DNA of 64,000 bases from Hofstenia miamia (taxonomy: Eukaryota; Xenacoelomorpha; Acoela). The notes beneath the pieces were generated by a model. That model ran no database searches. It was given only the letters and a program-made list of their open reading frames with translations, and had not been told where the DNA came from. This document shows, piece after piece, positions 11,311 through 22,465 of the stretch; within the stretch, counting starts at the first letter, position 1; the number at the start of each line of letters is the position of its first letter. Location: positions 978,285 to 1,042,284 of the forward strand of contig SCFE01000094.1 in NCBI GenBank assembly GCA_004352715.1. Direction: 5' to 3'. The position numbers and the translations under genes are program-made.

Positions 11311-12010
11311 ACGTACAGAATGCATATTTATTGAATCTCTCATGATTTAATTCAAATTTGCTAAAATAACAAATAATAAAAATATACATCTAGGAAGTGT
11401 CATACCAATATTTTTTATCAAAAACTGCCGAATCTACATTAACGTACGTTGCTAGTAATATCATTCACTTAAATAGGGAGCACTATTGATATCATCATCT
11501 CTTCTAGGGGTTGCAAGGGTAGTGACATTTAATAACGCAGAATATTCTAAACAAACACAATGAATATTTCGAATGCACTTCAATAAAGTCAAAATATTAA
11601 TTTATACAGATTTAAATATAAAATAAATCAGCATTTCAATAAGAGACTAATCATATTATATTCACTAAGTAAATGTTAAAAATAGCACTATATATAATTA
11701 ATTCAATTGCCTTTCTAGATAGAGCAGCCCTTATATTTGAGCTTGAGCTAAAATCCGGGGAAAATATTAAAGTACAAAATTTGAATGGCTGTATAACAAA
11801 AACTTTAAGCTTCATTAATTATGTTCTTAATTATTTGGGACTTGCCTGGACTTCGCCAGCTCCTTTGGCATTTAGATTCAACTTAGATTTCAACTGGGGA
11901 TAGGATTACGACTTGGCGCCAGCGAACCTGAGTAAACCTGAGCCCATTTGTAACTCTACTCTATTCTAATTCCATTTGAAGTAGTAATTAGTCAAAGCGA
12001 AACTCATTAA
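11311..12010. other. Non-coding stretch, nothing recognised
   Basis: A 76-codon plus frame at 11673-11903 has no recognised similarity. Confidence 0.45.
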
Positions 12011-12386
12011 CCCGCTAGTGCCTGTAGTTGCAAATTTGCAAATTCAGTGAAATCCATGTGTAATATCTATCTGAGCAAATATTAATGCCTTACTTACACC
12101 TTTGGCACACTAAGCGCACATCATTCTTGATATACTCAAATCTTGAAACTCAAATATGAATTTTTGCCAGTTTAAATAGGCATATTTAGTTTTTCTAAGT
12201 AATCGAAATTTTTGGAAATATTTAACGACGACTGAAATTTGAAAGAAGGACTCAAAAAATATGTCCCTACTCAGAGAAGAGTAGACGCAGCGATACAAAT
12301 ATTTTGACCGATTTTAGTTTGTTGTTGGCAGTCAAATTCATTCAATAAATTACTGTTGCAAATTTGCAACTACAAGAAGTGAGGGG
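12011..12386. mobile_element. Candidate MITE with piggyBac-like ends
   Basis: The left end starts CCC directly after TTAA (12007-12010) and contains 'tgtagttgcaaatttgcaa'. The right end contains the inverse 'ttgcaaatttgcaactacaa' and finishes GGGG at 12386. Ends beginning with CCC next to TTAA are a piggyBac habit, but the right flank reads atta rather than TTAA. The 376-bp body has no transposase. The superfamily call is tentative; the inverted repeats themselves are clear. Confidence 0.45.
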
Positions 12387-12669
12387 ATTATTGTAAATTT
12401 AGTATCATTAAAAAGTGATCTTATCTATTGCATATCGAATCAATATTAATTGCTTATAATTTGGTAATGAATTCTATTATAGAAGAGATTGTACATGCAA
12501 AAATATACCCAAATAAGTGTAGGGAAAATACTATTGGGTAAGGGTTCATTCATTCATTTTCAAACAATTTTATGAATATTGTCTGTTTGAAAATATTTGA
12601 TACCGCTCCTGCTCGGAGTTGGAAATATGTAACCAAAGCAGAACTAGTGAAATATTTACATGCTCAATT

Positions 12670-12768
12670 CAATGATGGAATATCATTTCTATGGTCTATA
12701 GATGCAAGAAGAACAAAAAATATATATTTTGAGTATCTTTTCTGTGTTTGGGCACTACGGGATTAAAA
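12670..12768 (+). repeat. Dispersed repeat, copy 1 of 2
   Basis: About 100 bp, including 'gaatatcatttctatggt' and 'tatcttttctgtgtttgggc', recurs in direct orientation at 14665-14765 with scattered differences. The two copies bracket a 2-kb region that includes a hAT remnant and may belong to that transposon family. Confidence 0.6.
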
Positions 12769-12859
12769 ATATCGCATAGAGAATAAGCAATAAATAATAC
12801 ATCATATGTAATGATCTAATATGGAAAACGGTGATATTTAGAAAAAAATTTCTAGAATC

Positions 12860-13273
12860 TTGACAAGTAATGATAAACTTAGTTTTTTATTAATAATGTC
12901 TCAACTTCCTCAACAATTGAAGATTACGAACATCAATCCAATTCCTACGCTCTCTATTGCTAAGAAAATGAGCGATTTTCTCCAATTTCATTTAGTATAT
13001 TATGAAATTTTTTGGAATATAATAACAAAGACAGAGGATTCAATTCTGACAGCTTTTTTATCTGCAGTCAAAGATTCTAATAGGAAGCCCCCTCCACAAA
13101 TCAACCAGCAAAATTTCAATTTTGAAACAACGAGAAACTTACTCAAAATATTAAGTTCCTTTTTGTTGAAAGCCATACTTAATTTTCAACATAAGTCAGT
13201 ATTTTCAAAATTTGAACACAATATAGGTCTACACTATAAAAATGGTTCTATATGCATTCGACAGTTCATTTAG
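12860..13273 (+). CDS. Unassigned open frame, 137 codons
   Basis: An uninterrupted frame unusually long for this AT-rich stretch. The first codon is TTG, with an internal ATG nearby. The translation is rich in N, F, K and I, has no repeats, no clear membrane segment and no motif I recognise. It lies between two copies of a dispersed repeat and upstream of a hAT transposase remnant on the same strand, so it may be a degraded transposon part. A chance frame is possible. Confidence 0.15.
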   Translation: MTSNDKLSFLLIMSQLPQQLKITNINPIPTLSIAKKMSDFLQFHLVYYEIFWNIITKTEDSILTAFLSAVKDSNRKPPPQINQQNFNFETTRNLLKILSSFLLKAILNFQHKSVFSKFEHNIGLHYKNGSICIRQFI

Positions 13274-14122
13274 TTTTAGGTATGTTCGTTTTGATTAGAT
13301 GTGAATGTCGCAATAACTACATCCACGATTTATAAATGGCTTATCCAAACCTTCATTGGTTATTAATGCATTTTACAACATGTTGGTATCTATGGTAACA
13401 GTCTTTGCACACATTATATAAGAGAATGGTTTATTTGGTTCTTATAAAGCATTGCTTATTGCTTAAATTATTCATTTTTATTTCGCTGCAATATGAATGT
13501 GCAAATGAGAGATAATTCCTCTCTAAAAATGAAATTTGCATAAGTTTTTAAAAATGAGTGTTCATGCAAATAAACGTGTATGCGAGTACATGGAAGTGAC
13601 ATTTCAAGTTACATGCAAATCACTTTATTCTTAAATATGTATGATTATTCATGTTTTTTTACGTATTATACATGTATTCTATTCATATTTCCTTGTGGCA
13701 TCGAATTTTCAAAGTACATATATATTTGTTAAAAAATATAGCTTTAGTAACTTACAATTTGAAGCTGATTGTGATTATAGAAATATTTCATTCAAAATAT
13801 ATTAGAATCTTGTCATTTTGCTTGCATCCATAATATAATGGATGTTTTGTGGAAAATTATGCTTATGATTAGCAGTTCAGTAAAAAAATCATTATCTATT
13901 ATCATGCATCAGGAATCTTTGAAACAGTATAGTTCTAGATCTTATTTAGGCTTTTATAACATATAATTCATAAATGTAAAGCTTGATCTGTAAAAATATT
14001 CAAATATCCTGGTCGCCTTCGCTGTAATAACTGATCAAAAAGAGCTTCAAGTGTGTTGCTGGAACTGTAAACATTGAGATGTACAATTTTATTTTTGGTC
14101 AACAAAAAAATTCTGGCAAATT
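13274..14122. other. Non-coding stretch, nothing recognised
   Basis: No frame beyond about 60 codons and no repeat recognised. Confidence 0.5.
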
Positions 14123-14458
14123 TTGCTAGACTTGCACAATGTAGTCGCCCAGGTTAAATCAGCCCGGTATAATTTGATCTCCATTCCTGAAGGTGAACGA
14201 AAAGATAATTTTTTACGTTACTTTGACTATGCAATTAGAATTGCCGATCTCATAGGTATTTCCCCATCTATGCCAAGAATAGCAGGTCATAAAAAACTCC
14301 CATTAAATGTGGCATCAAGGAGGAAAAACACCTATAAGCTACTACTGCTTAGACATGCATCCTCCGTTTGTTGATAACACTATCAATGGTATTGATGAGC
14401 GTTTTTATAAATACTGTCAAACTATTGCGTTGATGGGGCTGAGTTATTCCCGTCAGTG
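14123..14458 (+). pseudogene. hAT-family transposase fragment (ZMYM1/THAP-linked type)
   Basis: The 83-codon frame contains 'AIRIADLIGISPSMPRIAG' followed by a basic stretch. This matches the segment A-x-x-x-G-V-x-x-S-M-P-R-x-x-G-R-Q that precedes the inserted helical region of hAT transposases of the ZMYM1 / 'repressor of protein kinase inhibitor' type. After a frameshift near 14320, 'PFVDNTINGIDERF' corresponds to the family's P-F-L-D-H-x-I-x-x-L-x-x-R-F. Neither the catalytic core nor the dimerisation domain follows, so only a fragment remains. The same superfamily is seen as a C-terminal piece at 38085. Confidence 0.6.
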
Positions 14459-14664
14459 GTAACAGAACAAGATGTGTCGATAGAAGATTTGATTGTAACT
14501 TTTTGTGATGACTTGCATAGCCCTATACATTGTGAAGATGAACATCTTCATACACGACTTCAACACAACCCAATTCTATTGCGAATTTCAAGCACTGACC
14601 AAATATTCGTCCAAGTGCAATTGCTAAAAGTGCAGCTCATATTTAATCATCAATCACGAAATAA

Positions 14665-14765
14665 TTCAATATTGGAATATCGTTTCTATGGTACATAGAC
14701 GTACTAAAAACAAAAAAAATGTTTTTTTGACTATCTTTTCTGTGCTTGGGCACTACATGATTAAA
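14665..14765 (+). repeat. Dispersed repeat, copy 2 of 2
   Basis: Direct, diverged copy of the 12670-12768 sequence, ending 'tgggcactacatgattaaa' against 'tgggcactacgggattaaa' in the other copy. Confidence 0.6.
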
Positions 14766-15584
14766 GAAAAATGAGTCTGAGTTTATAAACATCTCAATAA
14801 ACCAACAACAACTTATATGTATCACAACGTTCGTGCTAAATAAATATCATATGATTAAAAGAAATTAATTTTACCTAGGATCTAGAGTAAATACTTGTAT
14901 CAGAAACGTATATATATATATATATAGCCAACTTATGCTACTGATTCTGCTTTCATGTAAACAGATGGTGAGTGTAACATAAATCTTTGTGAAATATGTA
15001 CTAAATGATAATAAATACTCTAAAGAGTTATGCATGACTCTATACAATCCACACGGGTAAATACGATTAAACTGAAAATATTATAATTGCGTCATCAGAG
15101 ATAAATATTTTAAATTTTATGTTAACAATGGGTAATTGTTAAAAAACTTCTTTAGAATTTTCCTTGTTACAAGTTTTTTCATTTGTGCATTGTTTGTATA
15201 TATTTTGATAAATATGTATATAATGAAATTTTTCATCTATTGCAAATTTGTGCGCATAAGCATCAATATGCTGAAATTCTTGAGAAAATTGCATTGAGTA
15301 ACTATTGATTTCTTCAGAAATGATATTCATTATAAATAGTAGAGGTGCGGTCATGCTGCCAAGCGATACCACAAGAAATTGCCATCAGCTTCAATATTGT
15401 TTTTTTACAGTGTCATACGGAATGGAGCGCAATAATGCAGGTTAGTACGGATCCGATATAGCTTAGTATTGATTGGGCTGAAGTTTAAATACGGGCGTAC
15501 TCATACAGGCTAGTAGTGCATATCACGCTGTTCGCTAAATTTTTTAACTACCAGAGAAACATTATAATATTTCAATATTTGAAG
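14766..15584. other. Non-coding stretch
   Basis: Contains a short (TA)n run near 14909-14926. A 77-codon minus frame (15139-15372) has no recognised similarity. Confidence 0.45.
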
Positions 15585-15708
15585 CCCCCCCCCCCCCCCN
15601 NNNNNNNNNNNNNNNNNNNNNNNNNNNNNNNNNNNNNNNNNNNNNNNNNNNNNNNNNNNNNNNNNNNNNNNNNNNNNNNNNNNNNNNNNNNNNNNCCCCC
15701 CCCCCCCC
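15585..15708. repeat. Poly-C tract spanning a gap
   Basis: Runs of C at 15585-15599 and 15696-15708 flank 96 Ns. A homopolymer or minisatellite here stalled the assembly. Long C/G tracts are exceptional in this AT-rich region. Confidence 0.8.
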
Positions 15709-16315
15709 GCTGAAAATATTTCTGAATTCCATCTTTAATATAAAAACTTAGATGCAAGTTAATCTTGTGCAAATATATATCTGCAACATATTGGCAGTTT
15801 TTTGCCGCCGTACCCGTGAATTGTTCATTTTAAATAATTCCAATCATTAACATAAATAAAATGCTAAAACCACAAACACATAATCAGCATTAATTGAAAT
15901 TTTAAAAATATTTTAATTTCTAAAGAGAAATTTTCAGTCTAGCTTACGAGTGGGTATATGCATTAAAATTCAGGTAAGGCCCAGCACATTAATGAAATTA
16001 GTTTTTAAAGGTGATGTCGACATTAAAATACATTTAGCCGAGTAATATAAATTCATATATATCAGTAATAGACACAAAATGTATAACCCAGTTATTGATT
16101 TCATGTAATGAGTAGAGCGGAAAACTTGAATTATTAAATGTATTAATGTTCATATTTATAAGCTTTATTGTTATAGTAGCTAAGCTTAGATTTAATTTGA
16201 AATGGATGTTGAATTTGTATGTAAATACTACACACCACAAAATTTCAATGCATATAACTGTAATTTACATATATTATGAATCAATTCTTAATAATATGCA
16301 TGAGTTTTTATTTAA
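15709..16315. other. Non-coding stretch 3' of the receptor gene
   Basis: No further coding signal seen. On the minus strand this is where the receptor's 3' untranslated region would lie. Confidence 0.4.
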
Positions 16316-16614
16316 TCAATTTTTGCAGTCTTTCAATGGTAATTTCAATTGCTTTAAGGCTGCTTGTTTAAATTCTGTGTTAGTCAAAGGATAAGCAAAA
16401 AAATTAACCCCCACATTCATCATTGCTGAAAGTGTTGCTAGTTTTTGATATACACTGTCCAGATCCCATATTGGGCGCTTTAGTATGTTGACAAGAACCA
16501 TGAAATGAAACTAGCTAGGAAACGTCGTTATGATAAAGATGAAGGTAACGATGAAAAGCATTCGTGTGATTTTAGACTTAGCTTTTGTCATTGTTCCTGA
16601 CTTTTTAACTGCGC
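16316..16614 (-). pseudogene. Rhodopsin-like GPCR, exon 3 (TM6-TM7), with nonsense codon
   Basis: This exon follows a TTTTTAG acceptor (AG at 16616-16615) and continues phase 1 from exon 2. It encodes a basic intracellular stretch 'KKSGTMTKAKSKITR', TM6 'MLFIVTFIFIITTFP', then TAG at 16513-16511 in the frame, and after it TM7 with 'NVGVNFFAYPLTNTEFKQA'. N-F-F-A-Y stands in the place of the class A NPxxY motif and is followed by the helix-8 pattern T-N-x-E-F-K. The natural stop is TGA at 16318-16316. All features except the TAG fit a working receptor. It is either a recent pseudogene, a polymorphism or a sequencing error. Confidence 0.75.
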
Positions 16615-17380
16615 CTAAAAATATCGTCAAAATACTTAAAATTGTTTATGTACTATATACTGATTCTACTTGAAAATGGATAAAGGAATAATATTTTCAA
16701 AATTGGAAGTTGAATATTGAATGAAACTGCGGAAAATCAATTTACAAACAATGCAATGAATCGGCCTTGGAAGGATTTTATTTGCAGCCCACAATCTTAT
16801 AAAATATGAATTTAAGCAATGCAAACATAAGCATTAAATATACATTCAGTAGTAAAACAAATCACCTTATCAAATTCATTAGATACATAAAAATATAGGA
16901 AGCAGCAATTCATTGCATATTGCAAGTAAGTTCATAAAACTGTTATTAATTTTTTTCTTTCTACTCTATTGATTCTCTTCTAGATTGGGCGAGCAGAACA
17001 TATTATTTTGCTAACACTTGTAAGCCAAATATCCTGAAACTTTTTGTTACAATTTTAAGAAAATTGTACAAATATTCAATCGTTTTTGCAATTATGTTAA
17101 ATATAAGTGAGCCACTAAGCAAAAGAAAAATCTCTTTTCAGAAATTCCAAAAACCAGAAATTTTATCCTAAGAAGTTTTGAAACGAATTTGCTATGAATG
17201 AAGCTTAAAAATTTTACTATGGCAGTATTAAAAATGGAGGCCTACAATACAGTTCTAGTAAATTAGATTACATGAGCTCTGTAATATGTACTGTTTGCAT
17301 ATGTAAAATACAAAAAGTGTATAATTGATATAAGATTTGTTATTAAGATATCGTCTTGTTAAATCTTGGATATAGGATAC

Positions 17381-17723
17381 CTGATGACGATTTCTTGTAA
17401 ATAGAAAAAGACAACTTAACAGCAATTAATAGATAACTAGCAATTGGCAAACCAAGTTGCAAAATAGCATAATCAGCTGCACAAAGAAATCCATAATATA
17501 CAGATAAATTATTGGTGTATTCTTGAAGACATATTCCATCAATAACTGAAATAGAAGCATATTCATTTGTCCAAAACATTATAAAGCTATAGATCCAAGG
17601 CGTAACAGACAGCATGTAGCAAGCTCTCTTTCTAAATTTTTGTTGGTAAAACACTGGGTAAATTACTGCAAAAAAACGTTCAGCTGCAATCGTTGTGATT
17701 ATAAGAGCAGAATTTCTCAAAAC
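17381..17723 (-). CDS. Rhodopsin-like GPCR, exon 2 (TM3 end-TM5)
   Basis: Bounded by an acceptor (TTTTAG, AG at 17725-17724) and a donor CAG|GTATCC (GT at 17380-17379). It encodes the end of TM3, 'ALIITTIAAERFFAVIYP', with E-R-F at the D/E-R-Y position; TM4 'RACYMLSVTPWIYSFIMFW', with the conserved tryptophan region; an extracellular loop cysteine in 'VIDGICLQEY'; and TM5 'YAILQLGLPIASYLLIAVKL', with the usual proline. The exon ends in phase 1 and joins exon 3 in frame across a 766-bp intron. The ligand cannot be inferred; the family contains peptide and amine receptors. Confidence 0.8.
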
Positions 17724-18707
17724 CTAAAATTAGACATGTTGATATAAATAACTATACTATTGAATTGCATTTTGGAATTCATGCTTTATCCTAAAATTGT
17801 ATTTAATAATTGTTACTAAACGTTCTTATTCAAAAATGAGGATCATGGCCTTGAAGATGCATAAATTACAAACTTTCAATGGAAATTAATATTTGTAGGA
17901 TGTACTATATTATTGAATAGAAGGATTTGAGAATATACGTTACTATATCAATAAATTAATTTATATTTCTAATTAATATTGACTAGCATAAAATGCAAAT
18001 ATCTTAAAACTATTATATCTCAGGCTTGGAATTGATAAATTTTTTATTATTCTTGAAATATTGGATAGAGAACTTCAAAATATAAGTATATAGTGTGAAA
18101 ATATAAAAACTTTTTTGCGGCAAAATTAGATATGAGCGATGGCAATATATTCTATATTCATTGAATATTATTCAATTATAATTGATATAATTCCATTTCT
18201 GTTTGCAATTCTAAGTACACTATGGATGGATAGAAAGATTCTGTGACATAGAGCTTTCGAATATGCATTTAATTTAAATATATATTTTTACTAATATTTG
18301 GGGAAAATCGAGTTATTCACAAATTTATTTTATATTAGGCTTATTTCCACATTAGTCTGGATGTTTTCTCTAGATTTCTGAAAAATCACGTTCTGGAGAT
18401 AAAATGCAATTGTGATAATATCTCAATACCAGTTGCTATTGTTAAAAAAATTAAACAAATATCTTCACGATTTTGTAATTAAAATATAATTGCTAATGTA
18501 TAAAATGTTTTGAAAGTAAAAATCTGTAAAAAAAAGTGTTACGCTTTAATTTGGGTAATTCATTTCCCTATTAACACTACGAATACAAATAAATTAAATT
18601 GAATATATAAAAAGTATACTTCGCGTATCTTTTGTATATTTAATTACCTAAAAATTTTTAGTTAATTTAGAATTTATTTATTAAGTAGTATAATTAGAAA
18701 TACTTGC

Positions 18708-19016
18708 TGTAAACTGCAAATTTTGAGACTTAAGTGAGCAAACAATTCTACCCCAAACAAGATTTTTTGGTACCGCGCCGCCAAAACTTCTTAAACTTGG
18801 TGAAAGCATTGTAATAGACATAAGAAAGGATACCAGGCAATCGCTGATAGCAAGATTTGTAATCATTACATAATAATTGCTGCCCTTACCTTGATAGTTT
18901 CTAATGACATGAACAATGAAAATGTTAGAAAATATGCCAAATACGCTGATAGCAGTCATTGTCCATTGAATGCTCTTCTCTATTGGCGTAAGCTGTGTTA
19001 ACTGAGTTTCGTTCAT
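18708..19016 (-). CDS. Rhodopsin-like GPCR, exon 1 (N-terminus-TM3 start)
   Basis: Starts at ATG 19016 with a short N-terminus carrying an N-E-T glycosylation sequon. TM1 'WTMTAISVFGIFSNIFIVHV' has the class A asparagine, TM2 'NLAISDCLVSFLMSITML' has the L-A-x-x-D motif, and 'LVWGRIVCSL' supplies the loop-1 tryptophan and the TM3 disulfide cysteine. The best phase-0 donor is ACA|GCAAGT at 18707, a GC-AG intron of 984 bp; a GT donor four bases further on would put exon 2 out of frame. The assembled receptor would be about 316 residues, typical for a minimal class A GPCR. Confidence 0.8.
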
Positions 19017-19956
19017 TTGTGAAATATCTGTGTTTCTGAATACCTTCCTTTCTTATTTCAAATATCCGACATTCTAGCTATTGGTTAAAATTTTGACCAA
19101 TGAATTGTTTCTATTCATAAGTAAAACAATTATTTTATATTTGCAACGATGCTATTTGAATCACTCCAATTCATGAAAAATATTTAGATATTTGTTACTT
19201 AGCATAGCATATCCTATTATTGAATACAAATATTTAGACATAAAATCATATTTTAAAATTCGAAACCCCACTCTTAATAGGTTTGTGAAATTTGAAATCA
19301 AAATTTTCATAGGGTAGCAAAACCTAGTTCCTAGCGAAAAAATTTACTTAATTCACAACATTAAACATTTTTATTTATTTTATCTAAGCGCGACATACGT
19401 GCAAATATCTCAATGATGTAGATTAGCATTTTTGTATGTATTATGCATGTAGAGAACTTTCTTGTATTTCGCACAAATTAGGACATTTTAGAAATATATA
19501 TATATTAAGGCGTTTCATTTTACACCTTTTTGTTCGGGCTTTGTGCGAATTAATGTATGTTTTGCACGTTGGGCATGTTTCTTCAAAACATACAATCAAA
19601 ACATCTCAAACTTAAAAAAGTGACCAGAGTTTTAAAATGATATATGTAAGTTGAGACTATGCGCAAATCTTAAGTAAGATTCATCTTCTTAAAATCATCA
19701 AAAGAGGTGAGCATGTTAAAGGATTTGCAAATTTGTAAATCTAGTATATACTGTAACATATTTTCATAGCACGAACAGGTCTATTTCTAGTTGTTATTTT
19801 TTATCCTGCTCCAGTGTAAAGATATTTTGAACGAAGGGCTACTTATTGCTATTTCAGACATAGATGGTACCTAATATGATATAAAAACGCTTTAGCATTC
19901 TTATGTTTAATTTGTTTGCACATATTTTGAATTTGCTTGAGTCTTTGTTGAACTTA
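19017..19956. other. Upstream region of the receptor; nothing recognised
   Basis: AT-rich flank that could hold the receptor promoter and 5' UTR exons, but no specific element can be supported. Confidence 0.35.
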
Positions 19957-20097
19957 CCCTAGTAAATACGTTTGGAAAATTTGGCAAATATTTGCCAAAT
20001 ATTTGGATAAAAATGCATAATTTTTGTAAATGGCAATATTCCAAATATTTGGCAAATATTTGCCAAATAATTGCCAAATTTTCCAAATTTGTACAAT
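19957..20097. repeat. TTTGGCAAAT palindromic array, truncated copy
   Basis: Begins 'taccctagtaaata' and contains alternating TTTGGCAAATA and TATTTGCCAAA units, so that both strands read alike. The same terminal word appears inverted ('tatttactagggta') at the right ends of the two larger arrays (about 20941 and 21618). Here only the left part survives. Confidence 0.7.
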
Positions 20098-20553
20098 TTG
20101 TACATCCATTATTTTACAGCTTATTTGAGTAAATAAAAGTGTGCGTAATATATAATAAACTATTTCAAACGTTTTCGAAACCAATATAATGAAAATTTCA
20201 ACTTTTTATTGCCTACTATTATAAACAATTAAAATATTTATATATCTAAGAATAATTTATGCAACATTTAAGTACGCAATTAGTACTAGTTATAGACTAG
20301 CGTTATCACCTGTGTTCATTTACTTTTTTATGTTCATACCAGAAATAATTTTTAAATCTACCATACTTATAGATGTTTAAATTATAATTCATAATTGCCA
20401 TAATTTTGAGTGAATTGTTATGAAATATAAACAAGCTTATTTGGTATATTATCAATGTTGACTTAGTTTGAAATTATGATGTTGACTGACATGCCAATGC
20501 ATAAATGCAATTGGTTGGCAGTTGATTGCTGTAGTTTAGACCATGACTTGTTG

Positions 20554-21212
20554 GGTCTTGGGTCTCTACATCTCTGTATACACTCAAATGTATACTTTGT
20601 AGGCAGTGTAATCAACTGCTGTAATGAATAAATAACTAATGAAATTTTAATGCTTTGGATAAATGTATGAGTGTAATTGTTTAATACACTTGATATACTC
20701 TAAAAATTCACTTAGCCCAAAATTTGGAATGTTTGCCAAATATTTGGCAAATTCTTGGAAAGTTTGCAAATTATTTGGAAAATTTGCCAAATATTTGGCA
20801 AATATTTGGAAAGTTTGCATAAAATTTGGAAAATTTGCCAAATATTTGCCAAATATTTGGAATCGATTTGCAAATCCTTTCCAAATATTTGGCAAAAATT
20901 TGGCAATTTTTTGCCAAATTTTCCAAATTTATTTACTAGGGTAGACAATACATGTAAAAGGTATGATATTTTTTAAAAATCTTTGTGCAGAATTCCATAT
21001 ACAAATATAGGTGAATATGTGTTTAAACCTATGCCTGATTAATATATTGAATTTCGGCAAAATTTCATTTTTTGATTTTTTAAATCTATATATATATATA
21101 TATATATATTAATACATAATATTGTCTCACAGCTTGATGATATAGAATCTACGATTGTTCGTACATTATTTTTGGAACTTAGCTCTGCCTTCAATACAGT
21201 TTTGCCAAATAA
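20554..21212. repeat. Composite repeat unit 1: leader + palindromic array + (TA)n + LINE start
   Basis: The leader is about 160 bp (from 'gtcttgggtctctacat'). It is followed by about 220 bp of TTTGGCAAAT/ATTTGCCAAA units (20724-20932) ending 'tatttactagggta', then about 140 bp of unique DNA with a TA run (about 21088-21109), then about 100 bp identical to the start of the LINE remnant (from 'attgtctcacagcttgatga'). It is followed directly by unit 2. All six frames of the array are open because the motif lacks stops; it is not coding. Confidence 0.75.
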
Positions 21213-21219
21213 GCTTATT

Positions 21220-21809
21220 GGTCTTGGGTATCTACATATCTGTATACACTCAAATGTATACTTTTAGGCAGTGTAATCAACTGCTGTAATGAATAACTAA
21301 CTAATGAAATTCTAATGCTTTGAATAAATGTATGCCTGTAATTGTTTAATATATTTAATGTGCTCTAAAAAATTGACTTAGCCCAAAATTTGGAAAGTTT
21401 GCCAAATATTTGGCAAATTCTTGGAAAGTTTGCAAATTATTTGGAAAATTTGCCAAATATTTGGCAAATATTTGGAAAGTTTGCATAAAATTTGGAAAAT
21501 TTGCCAAATTTTTGGCAAATATTTGCCAAATATTTGGAATCGATTTGCAAATCCTTTCCAAATATTTGGCAAAAATTTGGCAATTTTTTGCCAAATTTTC
21601 CAAATTTATTTACTAGGGTAATGCAATGTAGGCTAGCTTTACTTAGATAAAGCCCACCCTGATGAATGATCNATATATATATATATATATATATTAATAC
21701 ATAATATTGTCTCACAGCTTGATGATATAGAATCTACGATTGTTCGTACATTATTTTTGGAACTTAGCTCTGCCTTCAATACAGTTTTGCCAAATAAGCT
21801 TATTGCAAT
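21220..21809. repeat. Composite repeat unit 2
   Basis: Direct repetition of unit 1: leader from 21216, array 21388-21608, different spacer, an n at 21672, TA run, then the LINE start, which here continues into a longer reverse transcriptase. The spacer differs completely from that of unit 1 between about 21620 and 21670, so this is not a simple recent duplication. Confidence 0.7.
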
Positions 21810-22465
21810 CATTTATGAAGATTTGTGTGAAAATGACACTTGGTTTCATTTATACCTAAGTGATAGGAAATAGTGTGCTGTTACTTCATATGGTAAACAA
21901 TCTAAGAATAAAGAAACATTCGTGAGCATACCACAAGGCGGGCCAATCTCCCCAATTCTCTTTGTCAACTACACGAAAAACATAAAACTTCCAAACGCTA
22001 TAAAATATTGCAACAATAAACAAACTGAAAAGTCGTATCTTCTAAAATTCGCTGATGATACAGCTTTAATATCCGTAATCAAGCACAATAGTGCAAAAGA
22101 AAATTTTAAAAAAGCCCAAAATAATGTTAACTTCATTTGTAATCAATTCAATCAATGCTAAATATGAATAAAACTAAAGAATTGATTTTTCAGAAATGAA
22201 GCACAATTACAATGTTGAAAAAATACTCCTTTTTGAGTAAATCGGTCACATGCTGCGAATAGCTGGGTGCTATCATTCATAACAAATTCGCATTCGAGAA
22301 ACACATTGGGGAAATTCTGAAGAAAGTATATTTCATTACTAATTTACTTGCGTTTGTTAGTAGATTTATAAATGAGAACACTCGTTGGTACATATCAAAA
22401 ACTTATATTCTTAGTGTTATCATATATATTTCATCAGCACGATTAATTTACAAAACCAGAAACTG
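21716..22465 (+). pseudogene. LINE (non-LTR) reverse transcriptase remnant
   Basis: Translation gives 'LFLELSSAFNTVLPNKLI' (RT domain A with S-A-F-N-T), a stop TAG near 21871, 'SIPQGGPISPILF' (domain B, P-Q-G), 'LLKFADDTALI' (domain C, F-A-D-D catalytic pair) and, after a frameshift near 22160, 'LNMNKTKELIF' and a 'LGAIIHNKFAFEKHI' segment typical of the region after domain C in CR1/Jockey-like LINEs. The endonuclease part is missing upstream. The enzyme would copy element RNA at a nicked target; this copy is dead. Confidence 0.75.

Noticed and set aside
20647-20976. Overlapping open frames of 66-94 codons on both strands with K/F/Y/L/N/I-rich repeats
   Set aside because: They are produced by the stop-free palindromic TTTGGCAAAT array, open in most frames on both strands; not coding.
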